The translations under genes and the position numbers were made by a program. The notes under the pieces were generated by a model. That model ran no database searches and was not told the DNA's origin. It saw only the letters and a program-made list of their open reading frames with translations. From the NCBI GenBank assembly GCA_947378425.1, contig CANCJV010000029.1:1-52783 (forward strand): a stretch of DNA of 52,783 nucleotides, given 5' to 3'. Numbering within the stretch: position 1 is the stretch's first letter; every line of letters starts with the position of its first letter. This stretch comes from Synechococcaceae cyanobacterium (GTDB lineage Bacteria; Cyanobacteriota; Cyanobacteriia; PCC-6307; Cyanobiaceae). Shown here in pieces: positions 43,043-52,783 of this stretch.

Positions 43043-43481
43043 GCCGGGCAGCGAGCGGGTCTGCCCCAACCGGCCCGCTGGGCCTCAGCCCCGGCTGGCC
43101 CCTCAGGGCCCATGGCTCCGCCGTCGTGCCAGCCGCCGCTGGCCAGAGCACCGGCTTGCCGGCTTCAGCAACTTCTGGACCGAAGGCTTCGCTCACGGCC
43201 ATGGATGGCCGGGCTCGGTGGACCTGGGGCGGCGGACCTGGGGCGACAGTCCTGGAGCCCCACGACGTCGGTGGCCGATGGCTTGATCGGGGAGCCTCAG
43301 CCGTTGGCGGGAGATGGGCTCAGGCCTGGGTTGTTGGTGCCTGGTGGAGCCTCGGTCCAACAGGCCGACAGACCGAGGGCCGCTCTGGGCTGATGGCGGC
43401 GCTCAGCCGCTGCCGGCGACTCGCCAGGATCCTCGGCGCCCTGCTTACAGTCTCGCCATCGCAGCCGCAGAGACGCAGGCC
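43043..43481. other. intergenic upstream of flv3, no gene seen
   Basis: About 440 GC-rich bases of Pro/Arg/Gly-rich chance frames. A -10-like TACAGT lies at 43446-43451 before flv3, too weak to list as a promoter. Confidence 0.4.
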
Positions 43482-45257
43482 ATGACCCTCGCCGCCCCCC
43501 AGGCCCCCGGCGACAACCCGAGCGCCTCCGGCCGGCTGAGCCTGCAGTGCGAGGCCATCGCGCCCGACACCACCACGATCCGCTCGCTCGACTGGGATCG
43601 CAGCCGCTTCGACATCGAGTTCGGCCTGCGCAACGGCACCACCTACAACGCCTTCCTGGTGCGGGGCGAGCGCACGGCCCTGATCGACACCAGCCATCTC
43701 AAGTTCGAGAGCACCTGGCTGCCGTTGCTGCAGCAGCAGATCGACCCGCAGGCGATCGATCACCTGATCGTCTCCCATACCGAACCGGACCATTCCGGGC
43801 TGATCGGTCACCTGCTTGACCTCAATCCCGAGATCGAGATCGTGGCGTCGAAGGTGGCGATCCAGTTCCTCGAGAACCAGGTGCACCGGCCCTTCAAGAG
43901 CCGGGCGGTCAAAAGTGGCGAGGAGCTCGATCTGGGCAGCAACCCGGACAGCGGCGTCCAGCACCGCTTCGAGTTTCTCAGTGCCCCCAACCTGCACTGG
44001 CCCGACACGATCTTCTCCTTCGATCACGGCACCGGCATCCTCTACACCTGTGATGCCTTCGGCCTGCACTACTGCTCCGAAGAGCTGTACGACAGCGATC
44101 CCGGCGCCATCGCCCCGGACTTCCGCTTCTACTACGACTGTCTGATGGGGCCCAACGCCCGCAGCGTGCTGCAGGCGCTCAAGCGCATGGACGCCCTGCC
44201 GCCGGTCACCACGGTGGCGGTGGGTCACGGCCCCCTGCTGCGCCATCACCTCGGCCTCTGGCTGGAGGACTACCGCGACTGGAGCCGCGATCGCAGCAAG
44301 GGGGAGGCCTATGCAGCCGTCTGTTATCTGAGCCAGTACGGCTTCTGCGATCGACTCAGCCAGGCGATCGCCCGCGGCATCGGCAAGGCGGATGCCCAGG
44401 TGCAACTGGTGGATCTACGCGCCACCGACGCCCAGGAGCTGGCCGCCCTGGTGGGTGAGGCGGCGGCAGTGGTGGTGCCCACCTGGCCGGCCAGCCCCGA
44501 TCCGGAGCTGCAGGCCTCGATCGGCACCCTGCTGGCGGCGCTGCAACCCAGGCAGTGGGTGGGCTGCTACGACGCCTTCGGCGGCAACGACGAGCCGATC
44601 GACACCGTCGCCGGCCAGCTGCGCAGCCTGGGCCAGAAGAGCGCCTTCGAGCCGCTGCGCATCCGCCAGGTGCCGGGAGCGGCCGACTACCAGCTGTGTG
44701 AAGAGGCCGGCACCGACCTGGGCCAGCTGCTCACCAAGGCCCGCACGATCGCCGCCATGAAGGCCCTCGACGGCGATCTCGACCGGGCCCTGGGTCGTCT
44801 CGCCGGCGGGCTGTATGTGGTCACCGCCCGCCAGCACGATGGCGGCACCGAGCGCAGCAGCGCCATGGTGGCCAGCTGGGTGAGCCAGGCGAGCTTCGAT
44901 CCCCCCGGTCTCACCGTGGCCGTCGCCAAGGACCGGGCGATCGAGGCGCTGATGCAGGTGGGCGATCGCTTCGTGCTCAACATCCTGCGCGAGGACAACC
45001 ACCAGCAGCTGCTGCGCCATTTCCTCAGGCGCTTCCCCCCCGGCGCCGATCGCTTCGCGGGGGTGGAGGTGCTGGAGGGCTTGGCGACCGGCGGGCCGGT
45101 GCTGGGGGATGCCCTGGCCTACCTGGGCTGCCGCGTCGCTCAGCGCCTCGAAGGCCCCGACCACTGGATCATCTATGCGGTGGTGGAACAGGGCAACGTG
45201 GCCGACACCGAGGCCAGCACCGCCGTGCACCATCGCAAGGTGGGCAACCACTACTGA
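43482..45257 (+). CDS. flv3: flavodiiron protein Flv3
   Basis: This encodes 591 residues in the cyanobacterial class C layout: a beta-lactamase-like diiron domain, flavodoxin and a C-terminal flavin reductase. The iron ligands are intact in VSHTEPDHSGL (His99, Glu101, Asp103, His104). The flavodoxin part starts CYLSQYGFCDRLSQAIARGI, and the reductase part carries VVTARQHDGGTERSSAMVAS and QASFDPPGLTVAVAKDRAI. Intact ligands are typical of Flv3 and not Flv1. With Flv1 it passes electrons from photosystem I to oxygen, protecting the cell in fluctuating light. ATG 43482 fits the family. Confidence 0.9.
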   Translation: MTLAAPQAPGDNPSASGRLSLQCEAIAPDTTTIRSLDWDRSRFDIEFGLRNGTTYNAFLVRGERTALIDTSHLKFESTWLPLLQQQIDPQAIDHLIVSHTEPDHSGLIGHLLDLNPEIEIVASKVAIQFLENQVHRPFKSRAVKSGEELDLGSNPDSGVQHRFEFLSAPNLHWPDTIFSFDHGTGILYTCDAFGLHYCSEELYDSDPGAIAPDFRFYYDCLMGPNARSVLQALKRMDALPPVTTVAVGHGPLLRHHLGLWLEDYRDWSRDRSKGEAYAAVCYLSQYGFCDRLSQAIARGIGKADAQVQLVDLRATDAQELAALVGEAAAVVVPTWPASPDPELQASIGTLLAALQPRQWVGCYDAFGGNDEPIDTVAGQLRSLGQKSAFEPLRIRQVPGAADYQLCEEAGTDLGQLLTKARTIAAMKALDGDLDRALGRLAGGLYVVTARQHDGGTERSSAMVASWVSQASFDPPGLTVAVAKDRAIEALMQVGDRFVLNILREDNHQQLLRHFLRRFPPGADRFAGVEVLEGLATGGPVLGDALAYLGCRVAQRLEGPDHWIIYAVVEQGNVADTEASTAVHHRKVGNHY

Positions 45258-45265
45258 ACGGCGCC

Positions 45266-46459
45266 TCAGGCAATCTCGAACACGCCTTGGTCGTTGACGT
45301 CCAGGATGTAGACGGGAAGTTCCAGGCGATTGCCGGTGATCGGGTCGATGCTGATCGTGCCGGTCTGGCCCTGATAGTCCCGGGTCTTGCGCAGCGCCTT
45401 CAGCACCGGCTCATAGGCCGCCGTGTTGAGTCGCTCCACGTCCTGGGCCCAGAGCTTGAGGGAGTCGTAGGCGAAGGTGCCCCAGACATCGGGCTGCACG
45501 TTGTAGCGGGTGATGTAGTCGTCGGTGTAGTCCTTGGCCGTGGGCAGCTGGCCGGCTGCGGGGACACCACTGAAGCGACCGAGTTGGCTGGCCGCCAGAC
45601 CCGCCTTCTGCACGAAAGCGGTATCGACGTTGGCCAGGCCGAACAGCACCGGCAAGCCGGTCTTCCGGCCCTCCAGATCCTTGGCGATGCTCGCGCCCTC
45701 GGGGTAATAGGTGCTCACGTACAGCACGTCCGGCTGGCTCGCCAGGGCACTGGACACGACGGCGCCGTAGTCGCTGAGGCCCTCGGGCACCGCAATCCGC
45801 ACCACCTCGACGCCGTCGGCCTCAAGGGCCTGCTGATCCCGGTCCGCCATGCCGGTGGTGTAGTCGGACGGGTCCACCAGCATGGCGACCCTCCGAGGCT
45901 TGAAGGACTCGATGTAGGTGATCTCCGTCGGGGCGATCTGATCGTTCTTGGGCTGGATCGTCACCCCGAGACCATCGGTCTCGTTGGTGGAGGTGAGGTG
46001 AAGGGGAACCACCCCCAGATCGTCGTAGCGCGGCAGATTGCGAACCCCCACCGAGGAGTTGTAGGGGCCGACCACCGCCACGGCACCGCGGGCGGCGGCC
46101 CGGTTCGCCACCGGCAGAGCCCGCGCCGGATCGGCCTGGTCATCGGCCGGCACCAGCTGGATCAACTGCCCATTGACACCACCAGCCCGGTTGATCTGCT
46201 CAGCCGCCAGCCGGGCACCGCGCAGGATGTCCTGGCCAGTGCTGGACTGGGAACCGCTGAGGGGCGCTTCGACGGCCACCTTGAGCCGGTCCCGCAGCAG
46301 GGCGGGCCCGAACGTGTCGATGGCGGTGGGCCAGGTCAACGAACCGGCGGCCTCGAAGCCGTAGCTGGAACCCCAGGGGTCGGACGCCGAGCTCGAATCG
46401 GCTGGCGACAGAAAAGGGTGGCGCGAAACATAGAGAAAGACGGCCTCCATGTTGGACAT
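45266..46459 (-). CDS. ABC-transporter-type periplasmic binding protein (LivK-like)
   Basis: About 397 residues from ATG 46459. LKVAVEAPLSGSQSSTGQDI and RGARLAAEQINRAGGVNGQL match the Peripla_BP_6 family, with AVVGPYNSSVGVRNLPRYDD and AYDSLKLWAQDVERLN further on. The family binds branched-chain amino acids, amides or urea. No clear signal peptide is found at this start or further upstream. Either the protein is not exported in the usual way or the start is elsewhere. No permease or ATPase gene is adjacent. It lies between flv3 and flv1, converging on flv3 with 8 bases between the stops. Confidence 0.72.
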   Translation of the reverse strand: MSNMEAVFLYVSRHPFLSPADSSSASDPWGSSYGFEAAGSLTWPTAIDTFGPALLRDRLKVAVEAPLSGSQSSTGQDILRGARLAAEQINRAGGVNGQLIQLVPADDQADPARALPVANRAAARGAVAVVGPYNSSVGVRNLPRYDDLGVVPLHLTSTNETDGLGVTIQPKNDQIAPTEITYIESFKPRRVAMLVDPSDYTTGMADRDQQALEADGVEVVRIAVPEGLSDYGAVVSSALASQPDVLYVSTYYPEGASIAKDLEGRKTGLPVLFGLANVDTAFVQKAGLAASQLGRFSGVPAAGQLPTAKDYTDDYITRYNVQPDVWGTFAYDSLKLWAQDVERLNTAAYEPVLKALRKTRDYQGQTGTISIDPITGNRLELPVYILDVNDQGVFEIA

Positions 46460-46728
46460 GTCGAGACTGATCGCGATTGTTCGCGCGATCGTATGAGAGC
46501 TCCTGCCATGACGAGCGCGGATCGCTGCCGGCATTCGATTCCCGGCACCGCTGCTGCGGCCCGCAGGACAGGCCGCCGGGACGGGCCCGGTAGGTTGAAC
46601 AACATCGTTCCGCCCATCGGCATCGCTCTGATCGCGGCCCACCCCACCAGCCCCAGCGACGCCTCGCCTCGCTGCTGAGGGGCTGAACAGGCTCTCCTTA
46701 GAGTCAACCCGTCAACCGCCGATGGCAG

Positions 46729-48600
46729 ATGGGCCCGTCCGGACCAGACCGCCGCGTCATCCGTCTGCCGATCGATCCGGGGCTCACCTGCCTGCGCTGC
46801 CTCAGCCCGAGGCGGCTGCGCTTCGAGGTGGAATACGGCCTGGAGCGGGGCACCAGCGCCAACAGCTTCCTGTTCGACGCCGGCAGCGGCGACGCCGGCC
46901 AGAGCGTGCCACCAGTGCTGGTGCATCCCCCCGGCGCCTCCTTCGCCGCGCCCTACCTGGAGCAACTCGCCGCCCTGGTGCCTGCCGACGCGGCCCTCAA
47001 GGTGGTGGTGGGCCATGTCAACCCCAACCGCGTGGCCCTGTTGCGGCAACTGGCCAGCCGCTGGCCGGCCCTGATGCTGGTCGCCTCCAATGCCGGCGCC
47101 CGGCTGATCGAAGAACTCTGGAGCCAGCAGAAGCCAACGGCGGCTGCACCGGGGGCTGCCGCCGGCGAGGGCACGGGCAGCCCGTCAGCGGGCACAACGC
47201 CACCAGCCCAGCCCGCCCTGCCGCCGCTGCCCGCCATCGATGTGGTGAAACAAGAGGCCTGCCGCACCCTGGCCGGAGGCCATCGGCTCTGCCTGATTCC
47301 CGTGCCGACGCCGCGCTGGCCCGGGGCCCTGATCGCCTTTGAGGAGCAGACCGGCCTGCTGATGAGCGGCAAATTCTTCGCCGCCCACCTCTGCAGCGAA
47401 GGCTTCGCCGAAATCAATCGCGACAGCACCGAGGAAGACCGCCGCTACTTCTACGACTGCCTGATGGCGCCGATGGCTCGCCAGGTCGAGAGCGTCGTCG
47501 ACCGCCTCGATGACCTGCCGATCCGCACGATCGCCCCGGGCCATGGACCGGCGATCGCCGAAAGCTGGCGCAGTCTGCTGGCCGACTACCGCCGCTGGGG
47601 GGCGGCCCAGGGGCGGGCCAACCTCTCGGTGGCCCTGCTCTATGCCAGTGCCTATGGCAACACCGCCGCCATCGCCGATGCCCTGGCCCAGGGGGTGGCC
47701 CGCACCGGGGTGCGGGTGGAGAGCCTCAACTGCGAATTCGCGCCAGCCGATCAGCTGCTGGAGACGATCCGCGCCTGCGATGCCCTGCTGATCGGCTCCC
47801 CCACCCTGGGGGGCCACGCCCCGACGCCGATCGTCTCCGCCCTGGGCACGGTGCTGGCGGAGGGCGATCGGGCCAAACCGGTGGGGGTGTTCGGCAGCTT
47901 CGGCTGGAGCGGCGAAGCGATCGATCTGCTGGAGAGCAAGCTGCGCGATGGCGGTTTCAGCTTCGCCTTCGAACCGATCCGGGTGAAGTTCAGCCCCGAT
48001 CTAGCCACCCTGCGCACCCTGGAGGAAACGGGCACGGCCCTGGGCCGGAGCCTGATCAGCGCACAGCGGCGCGGCCAACGGCGCTCCGCGGCCGGCGGCC
48101 TCAGCGACAGCCTCAGCAATCCGGCCGTGCAGGCCCTGGGCCGGGTGGTGGGCTCCCTCTGCGTCGTCACGACCCGCAAGGGGGAAGGGGCCGCCAGCCT
48201 CAGCGGCGCCATGGTGGCCAGCTGGGTGAGCCAGGCCAGCTTCAACCCACCGGGCTTCACCGTCGCGGTGGCCAAGGATCGCTCGGTGGAGAGCCTGCTG
48301 CATGTGGGCGATCGCTTCGCCCTCAATGTGCTGGCGGCCGGGCGAGAACGGGAGCCGATGAAGCGCTTCCTGCGCCCCTTTCCCCCCGGCGCCGACCGCT
48401 TCGCCGCCCTCGAGACCGAGACCAGTCCGGGCGGCCAGCCGCTGCTGCCGGAGGCCCTGGCCTGGCTGGAAGCCTCGGTCAGGCAGCGCATGGAATGCGG
48501 CGACCACTGGCTCCTCTACGCCCAGGTCGAGCATGGCGGCCTGCTCGATGCCAGGGCCACCACGGCCGTGCATCAGCGGCGCACCGGCAGCACCTACTGA
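46729..48600 (+). CDS. flv1: flavodiiron protein Flv1
   Basis: This 623-residue protein has the same three-domain layout as Flv3. The diiron motif reads GHVNPNRVALLRQL where Flv3 has SHTEPDHSGL, so Glu, Asp and the following His are replaced by Asn, Asn and Arg. Loss of iron ligands is the mark of Flv1-type partners. The flavodoxin (LLYASAYGNTAAIADALAQG) and flavin-reductase parts (GAMVASWVSQASFNPPGF, VAKDRSVESLLHVGDRFAL) are complete. An Ala/Pro/Gly-rich insert sits at about 143-165. It would act with Flv3 as a heteromer. ATG 46729 is chosen; no strong SD is seen. Confidence 0.88.
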   Translation: MGPSGPDRRVIRLPIDPGLTCLRCLSPRRLRFEVEYGLERGTSANSFLFDAGSGDAGQSVPPVLVHPPGASFAAPYLEQLAALVPADAALKVVVGHVNPNRVALLRQLASRWPALMLVASNAGARLIEELWSQQKPTAAAPGAAAGEGTGSPSAGTTPPAQPALPPLPAIDVVKQEACRTLAGGHRLCLIPVPTPRWPGALIAFEEQTGLLMSGKFFAAHLCSEGFAEINRDSTEEDRRYFYDCLMAPMARQVESVVDRLDDLPIRTIAPGHGPAIAESWRSLLADYRRWGAAQGRANLSVALLYASAYGNTAAIADALAQGVARTGVRVESLNCEFAPADQLLETIRACDALLIGSPTLGGHAPTPIVSALGTVLAEGDRAKPVGVFGSFGWSGEAIDLLESKLRDGGFSFAFEPIRVKFSPDLATLRTLEETGTALGRSLISAQRRGQRRSAAGGLSDSLSNPAVQALGRVVGSLCVVTTRKGEGAASLSGAMVASWVSQASFNPPGFTVAVAKDRSVESLLHVGDRFALNVLAAGREREPMKRFLRPFPPGADRFAALETETSPGGQPLLPEALAWLEASVRQRMECGDHWLLYAQVEHGGLLDARATTAVHQRRTGSTY

Positions 48601-48695
48601 GCGAGCCCACCGGCAGAGACAGGATCCCGCCGGAGCTTATCCATACTCACTCCGACTTAGTGTAGGATCCGGCCATCGTTGTTCTGGCGGTCAGC

Positions 48696-49412
48696 ATGGA
48701 TCTCACCAACCCCGGCACCCTCGCCAATCTCGAAGCCGCCTTCGGCGGCGAGAGCATGGCCAACCGCAAGTATCTCTTCTTCGCCGATGTGGCCAAGCAA
48801 CTCGGCCATGCCGAGCTGGCCAAGCTGTTCCGCGACACCGCCGCCCAGGAAACCGAGCACGCCTTCGCCCACTTCCGCCTGCTGCACCCGGAACTGGTGA
48901 TCACCGATGCCGCCAGCCTCAGCGACGAGCAGAAACAGGCGATTCTGAGCCGCTGCCTCGAGCTCGCCATCGAAGGTGAAACCTACGAGTTCACGACGAT
49001 GTACCCGGAATTCGCCGCCCAGGCGCGCAGCGACCGGGACGCCAGCGCCGAAGCCGAGTTCAGCGACCAGATCGCCGAATCCCAGGAGCACGCCGGCATC
49101 TTCCGCAAGGCCGCCAGCAATTTCGGCTTCCTGACGCCGATCGAGCAGCACCATGCCGAGCGCTACGGCGTCGCCCTCGAGGCCCTGCAGGGTCAAGGCA
49201 GCGCCGGCCAGTCAGCGACGGCGGTGGCCGGCAAGTGGATCTGCAAGGTGTGCTCGATGATCTATGACCCGGCCATCGGCGACCCCGATTCGGGCATCGC
49301 CGCCGGCACGCCGTTCGAGGCCATCCCCGACGACTGGGTGTGCCCAATCTGCCTGACCCGCAAATCCAGCTTCATTCCTTACCACGAACCAGAGCTTCTT
49401 GCGGCGGCCTGA
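48696..49412 (+). CDS. rubrerythrin
   Basis: This encodes 238 residues. A four-helix diiron domain ([46 protein letters not shown]) is joined to a C-terminal rubredoxin domain ([28 protein letters not shown]) with four Cys for one iron. Rubrerythrin reduces hydrogen peroxide. It stands right after flv1 and would fit an oxygen-defence role with it. The promoter region at 48636-48668 has no recognisable PerR or Fur box. Confidence 0.93.
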   Translation: MDLTNPGTLANLEAAFGGESMANRKYLFFADVAKQLGHAELAKLFRDTAAQETEHAFAHFRLLHPELVITDAASLSDEQKQAILSRCLELAIEGETYEFTTMYPEFAAQARSDRDASAEAEFSDQIAESQEHAGIFRKAASNFGFLTPIEQHHAERYGVALEALQGQGSAGQSATAVAGKWICKVCSMIYDPAIGDPDSGIAAGTPFEAIPDDWVCPICLTRKSSFIPYHEPELLAAA

Positions 49413-49694
49413 TCGCCATGGCGCGCCTCCGGCACGACCTGGCCCTTGCTCACGGCTTGATGCTTCACCTCGACATCGATGTATCAGAACGGGCCTGAAC
49501 TTTGCCGAACTTGACCGCTGCCCCAGGTGCGGATGTCACGACCTGAGCCTCATCCTTCCTGTTGAACAGCTGGGGCCCTGGAGAGAGTCATCGCTTGCGC
49601 CTTGCCTCCATGGCCACATGGCCACAACCTTGTAACCCCTGGGCTGCCGGGGGAGATAAGGGATGTCGCAGGAGCGCCGATCTGGCGGCCGTGT
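49413..49694. other. intergenic, possible tiny zinc-ribbon ORF
   Basis: One plus-strand frame, overlapping the rubrerythrin end, finishes at 49633-49635 with NFAELDRCPRCGCHDLSLIL and a His/Gly-rich end. It has no clear start codon near the CPRCGCH motif, so it is not listed as a gene. Confidence 0.3.
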
Positions 49695-49886
49695 TCAGGC
49701 GGCGTGGGGCGGCGGCGGCGTGGAACCGCCACCCGCATGGAAGGACAGCACCAACGTGGCCCAGTGATCGGGCCGGGTGGGACGGCGGCGGCGAGCACGC
49801 CGGACCCCGAAGGGCACACGCACGACGTTGGTGCCCTCAACCCGTGTGGTGGCGTTTGGTCCGCCTTCAGAGCCGTTGCCGTTCAT
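49695..49886 (-). CDS. small hypothetical basic protein
   Basis: This encodes 63 residues from ATG 49886, with GGGGA shortly upstream. A Gly/Asn/Thr-rich start precedes a basic core (VRVPFGVRRARRRRPTRP) and a hydrophobic patch (HWATLVLSFHAGG). No family was recognised. It lies alone between rubrerythrin and gcvP. Its basic patch would suit nucleic-acid binding, but that is a guess. Confidence 0.35.
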   Translation of the reverse strand: MNGNGSEGGPNATTRVEGTNVVRVPFGVRRARRRRPTRPDHWATLVLSFHAGGGSTPPPPHAA

Positions 49887-49986
49887 GGTCCCCAGAGTGA
49901 TGAAAGGCGGATTGCCCGACAACCTGAAAGGCCGCAGGCACACGAATGATGCGCCATTGCCGTGGGAAAGGATACCCCAGGAACCC

Positions 49987-52783
49987 CTAGGAGGCCAGTT
50001 GAGCAGCCGTCACATCCTCGACGGAGGGGCAGGTGCAGACCAGATTGCGATCGCCATAGGCGTTGTCGATGCGGGCCACCGCCGGCCAGAACTTGCTGGC
50101 CCGCTGATCGGGGCCGGCGGGGAAGGCCGCCTGGCTGCGGCTGTAGGGCCGGTCCCAGTCGTCCGCCGTCACGGCCGTCAGGGTGTGGGGGGCTCGCTTG
50201 AGGGGGTTGTTGAGGGGATCGACCTGGCCCGATTCGATCGCCGCAGCTTCCGAACGAATCGCGATCATCGCCGCGCAGAAGCGATCGATCTCGGCGAGCG
50301 ATTCACTCTCGGTGGGCTCCACCATCACGGTGCCGGCCACCGGCCAGCTGACGGTCGGGGCATGGAAGCCGAAGTCCATCAGCCGTTTGGCCAGATCGTC
50401 CACCTCCAGTCCACAACTGCGCTTCAGCGGCCGCAGATCGAGGATGCACTCGTGGGCCACCCGACCCGCGCTGCCGCGGTAGAGCACCGGGAAATGGGGA
50501 TCGAGCCGCTCGGCAATCACATTGGCGCTGAGCAGGGCCACCTGGCTGGCGAGGCGCAGACCACTGCCCCCCATCATGCGGATGTACATCCAGCTGATCG
50601 GCAGGATGCCGGCACTGCCCCAGGGAGCCGCGGACACCGGCCCGATGGCGCTGGCGGCCTGGGACGGCGCCAGGGGATGTCCGGGCAGGAAGGGCAGCAG
50701 ATGGGCCGCCACCCCGATCGGCCCCACCCCCGGACCACCGCCGCCATGGGGAATGCAGAACGTCTTGTGCAGGTTGAGATGGCAGACATCAGCGCCGTAG
50801 AGCCCCGGCTTGCACAGCCCCACCTGGGCATTGAGATTGGCGCCGTCGAGATAGACCTGGCCGCCGTGCTCATGCACCAGCTGGCAGATGGTGCCGATGC
50901 CGGTCTCGAACACGCCGTGGGTGGAGGGATAGGTGACCATCAGGGCCGCCAGATCGGCGGCGTGGGCCGCGGCCTTGGCCGCCAGATCCAGCTGGTCGAT
51001 GTTGCCGTGCAGATCGCAGGCCACCGGCACCACCTGCATGCCGGCCATCACGGCGCTGGCGGGGTTGGTGCCATGGGCGCTGGTGGGAATCAGGCAGACG
51101 CGCCGGTGGCCCTCACCGCGGCTCCGGTGCCAGGCCCGGATCACCATCAGGCCGGCGTATTCCCCCTGGGAGCCGGCATTGGGCTGCAGGGACACGCCGG
51201 CAAAGCCGGTGATCGCCGCCAGCCAGCCCTCCAGATCCGCCATCAAGCGCCGGTAGCCCAGGCTCTGATCGGCCGGAGCGAAGGGGTGCAGCTGGGCGAA
51301 GGCGGGCCAGCTGACCGGCGCCAGCTCAGCGGCGGCATTCAGTTTCATGGTGCAGCTGCCCAGCGGGATCATCCCGTGCACCAGGGAGAGGTCCTTGCTG
51401 ACCAGCCGCTGGATGTAGCGCAGCAACTCGGTTTCACTGCGATAGCGCTGAAACACCTCCTGGCGCAGCCACGGTTCGGCGCGCCGGGGCAGAGCCGCCA
51501 GGGGATCCCCGGCCTGGCCCAGGGCGCCATGGAGGGCTGCGATGGCGACAGCGGCCCGATCGCCATCGGCGGCCAGGGCCAGCAGCAGCCGCTCCAGTTC
51601 CGCCGGAGTGCTGAGCTCATCGAGGCTGATCGCCAGGCTTTCTGGCGGCACCGTCGCCCGGACCTCGCCGGTTTCGCCGTGGCGCAGATTGAAGCCAGCC
51701 CGGCCGGCCCGATCCAACAGCGTGTCCATCCCAGCGCCCCGTAGCACCAGGGTGTCGAAGCCCGGGCCCGGATCCACAGGCCAGCCCAGAGCGGCCAGGG
51801 CCGCGGCCAGCGCCTGGCGCAGCTCCAGGATCCGCGTGGCGATCGCCGTCAGGCCGTCGGGGCCGTGATGCACCGCATAGAAGCTGGCCATCACCGCCAG
51901 CAGCACCTGGGCCGTGCAGATGTTGCTGGTGGCCTTGTCCCGGCGGATGTGCTGTTCCCGCGTCTGCAGGGCCAGGCGCAGGGCCGGATGGCCCTCGGCG
52001 TCGCGGGACTGACCGACCAGGCGGCCAGGGATCTGGCGCTTGAAGGCCTCGCGAGTGGCGAAGAAGGCGGCGTGGGGCCCGCCGAAGCCCATCGGCACGC
52101 CGTAGCGCTGCAGGCTGCCCACGGCGATGTCGGCCCCCAGATCGCCGATCGGGGCCAGCAGCACCTGGGCCAGGGGATCGATCGCCACCGTGGCGATCAC
52201 GCCCGCAGCCTGGGCGGCCGCCAGCAGGGGACTGGGATCCCAGAGGCGACCGGCCGTCCCGGGCAACTGGAGCAGCAGGCCGAAGGCATCCGCCGCCAGG
52301 GCTGCCTCCAGATCGGAGGCCGAGGCGTCGAAGGCTGAGCTGGCCAGCCGGACGGACAGGGCCTCGGCATCGATCAGCTCCAGGGTGATCTCGAGGGGCT
52401 CGGCCCGGGTCCGCAGCACCGCCAGCGTCTGGGGCAGCACGGCCCGGTCCACCAGGAAGCGCCGGGCACCGGGCCGCTTGCCAACCGCCAGGGCGAGGGC
52501 CATGGCCTCCGCCGCGGCCGTGGCCTCATCGAGCAGAGAGGCATTGGCGATCGGCAGACCCGTGAGTTCGCTCACCAGGGTCTGGAAATTGAGCAGGGCC
52601 TCGAGTCGCCCCTGGGCGATTTCCGCCTGGTAGGGGGTGTAGGCCGTGTACCAGCAGGGATTTTCCAGCACATGGCGCTGGATCAGGGCGGGGGTGGCCG
52701 TGCCGCAATAGCCGAGCCCGATCAGGCTGCGCCTGGGCTGGTTGAGGGCAGCGATCTGGCCCAGTTCCGCCAGGGCCTCGGCC
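49987..52783 (-). CDS. gcvP: glycine dehydrogenase (decarboxylating), P-protein, 5' end outside window
   Basis: This is the glycine cleavage P-protein, PLP-dependent, in photorespiration and one-carbon supply. About 931 residues are visible of a usual ~960-990. The N terminus lies beyond the right edge, and the frame stays open to the last base, starting [20 protein letters not shown]. The PLP lysine is in [34 protein letters not shown] and [20 protein letters not shown] are also family motifs. The N-terminal half has [20 protein letters not shown]. No glycine riboswitch can be checked because its 5' region is not in the window. Confidence 0.95.
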   Translation of the reverse strand, partial: AEALAELGQIAALNQPRRSLIGLGYCGTATPALIQRHVLENPCWYTAYTPYQAEIAQGRLEALLNFQTLVSELTGLPIANASLLDEATAAAEAMALALAVGKRPGARRFLVDRAVLPQTLAVLRTRAEPLEITLELIDAEALSVRLASSAFDASASDLEAALAADAFGLLLQLPGTAGRLWDPSPLLAAAQAAGVIATVAIDPLAQVLLAPIGDLGADIAVGSLQRYGVPMGFGGPHAAFFATREAFKRQIPGRLVGQSRDAEGHPALRLALQTREQHIRRDKATSNICTAQVLLAVMASFYAVHHGPDGLTAIATRILELRQALAAALAALGWPVDPGPGFDTLVLRGAGMDTLLDRAGRAGFNLRHGETGEVRATVPPESLAISLDELSTPAELERLLLALAADGDRAAVAIAALHGALGQAGDPLAALPRRAEPWLRQEVFQRYRSETELLRYIQRLVSKDLSLVHGMIPLGSCTMKLNAAAELAPVSWPAFAQLHPFAPADQSLGYRRLMADLEGWLAAITGFAGVSLQPNAGSQGEYAGLMVIRAWHRSRGEGHRRVCLIPTSAHGTNPASAVMAGMQVVPVACDLHGNIDQLDLAAKAAAHAADLAALMVTYPSTHGVFETGIGTICQLVHEHGGQVYLDGANLNAQVGLCKPGLYGADVCHLNLHKTFCIPHGGGGPGVGPIGVAAHLLPFLPGHPLAPSQAASAIGPVSAAPWGSAGILPISWMYIRMMGGSGLRLASQVALLSANVIAERLDPHFPVLYRGSAGRVAHECILDLRPLKRSCGLEVDDLAKRLMDFGFHAPTVSWPVAGTVMVEPTESESLAEIDRFCAAMIAIRSEAAAIESGQVDPLNNPLKRAPHTLTAVTADDWDRPYSRSQAAFPAGPDQRASKFWPAVARIDNAYGDRNLVCTCPSVEDVTAAQLAS

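Noticed and set aside
49777..51744. 655-codon frame on the plus strand
   Set aside because: It is mostly opposite gcvP and has His/Gly/Gln-rich antisense composition.

Overview
The window looks like a high-GC unicellular cyanobacterium of the Synechococcus/Cyanobium type. The evidence is a flavodiiron Flv1/Flv3 pair, a cyAbrB-type regulator, cyanobacterial lineage families (HpsJ-like, DUF3598, MEKHLA, SPFH plus zinc-ribbon pair) and recurrent HIP1-like GCGATCGC octamers (for example near 1191, 11657, 23846, 24616 and 44366). Assignments come from reading motifs in the translated sequence. No database search was possible.

Region by region. 1-420 holds a structured, possibly 6S-like RNA and a small ribbon-helix-helix-like protein. 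735-13430 is a dense housekeeping block: argJ, a coupled histidine kinase/response regulator pair, an SPFH/zinc-ribbon/coaE set with overlapping starts, gatB, two convergent Rieske oxygenases whose 3' ends overlap, thiO, ndk and a hypothetical gene. 13431-22500 is an accessory, decayed region. It has small membrane ORFs and HpsJ-like membrane protein copies (one frameshifted, one a fragment). It also has a HEPN/MNT pair, an intact MazEF pair, an intact Phd/VapC-type pair, and broken VapB, VapC and Phd copies with direct repeats and long perfect palindromes. Inside it sits a small exported peptide gene behind a perfect TGTGA-N6-TCACA (CRP-type) site.

22583-30922 carries an outer-membrane barrel, speA (arginine decarboxylase) and a possible cyclic-nucleotide module: a CHASE2 adenylate/guanylate cyclase, a FecR-domain protein, a SIMPL-domain protein, and a divergent MscS channel with a C-terminal cyclic-nucleotide-binding domain. 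31644-35490 holds a DUF3307 membrane protein, cyAbrB and alaS. 35840-42832 reads mostly rightward: a membrane protein, SNF2 helicase, DUF3598, SWIM zinc-finger protein, MEKHLA protein, Hsp20 and a small ABM-like protein, followed by an overlooked 37-residue one-TM ORF. 43482-48600 holds flv3 and flv1 flanking an opposing periplasmic-binding-type gene. Then come a rubrerythrin and gcvP, which runs off the right edge.

Together the metabolic genes cover arginine and polyamine synthesis, CoA, glycine (thiO, gcvP), photosynthetic electron-sink protection (flv1/flv3) and peroxide defence (rubrerythrin). The most unusual part is 14.9-22.5 kb, where toxin-antitoxin modules at several stages of decay are interleaved with duplicated HpsJ-like fragments. 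No transposase, integrase, CRISPR array, rRNA or tRNA was recognised.
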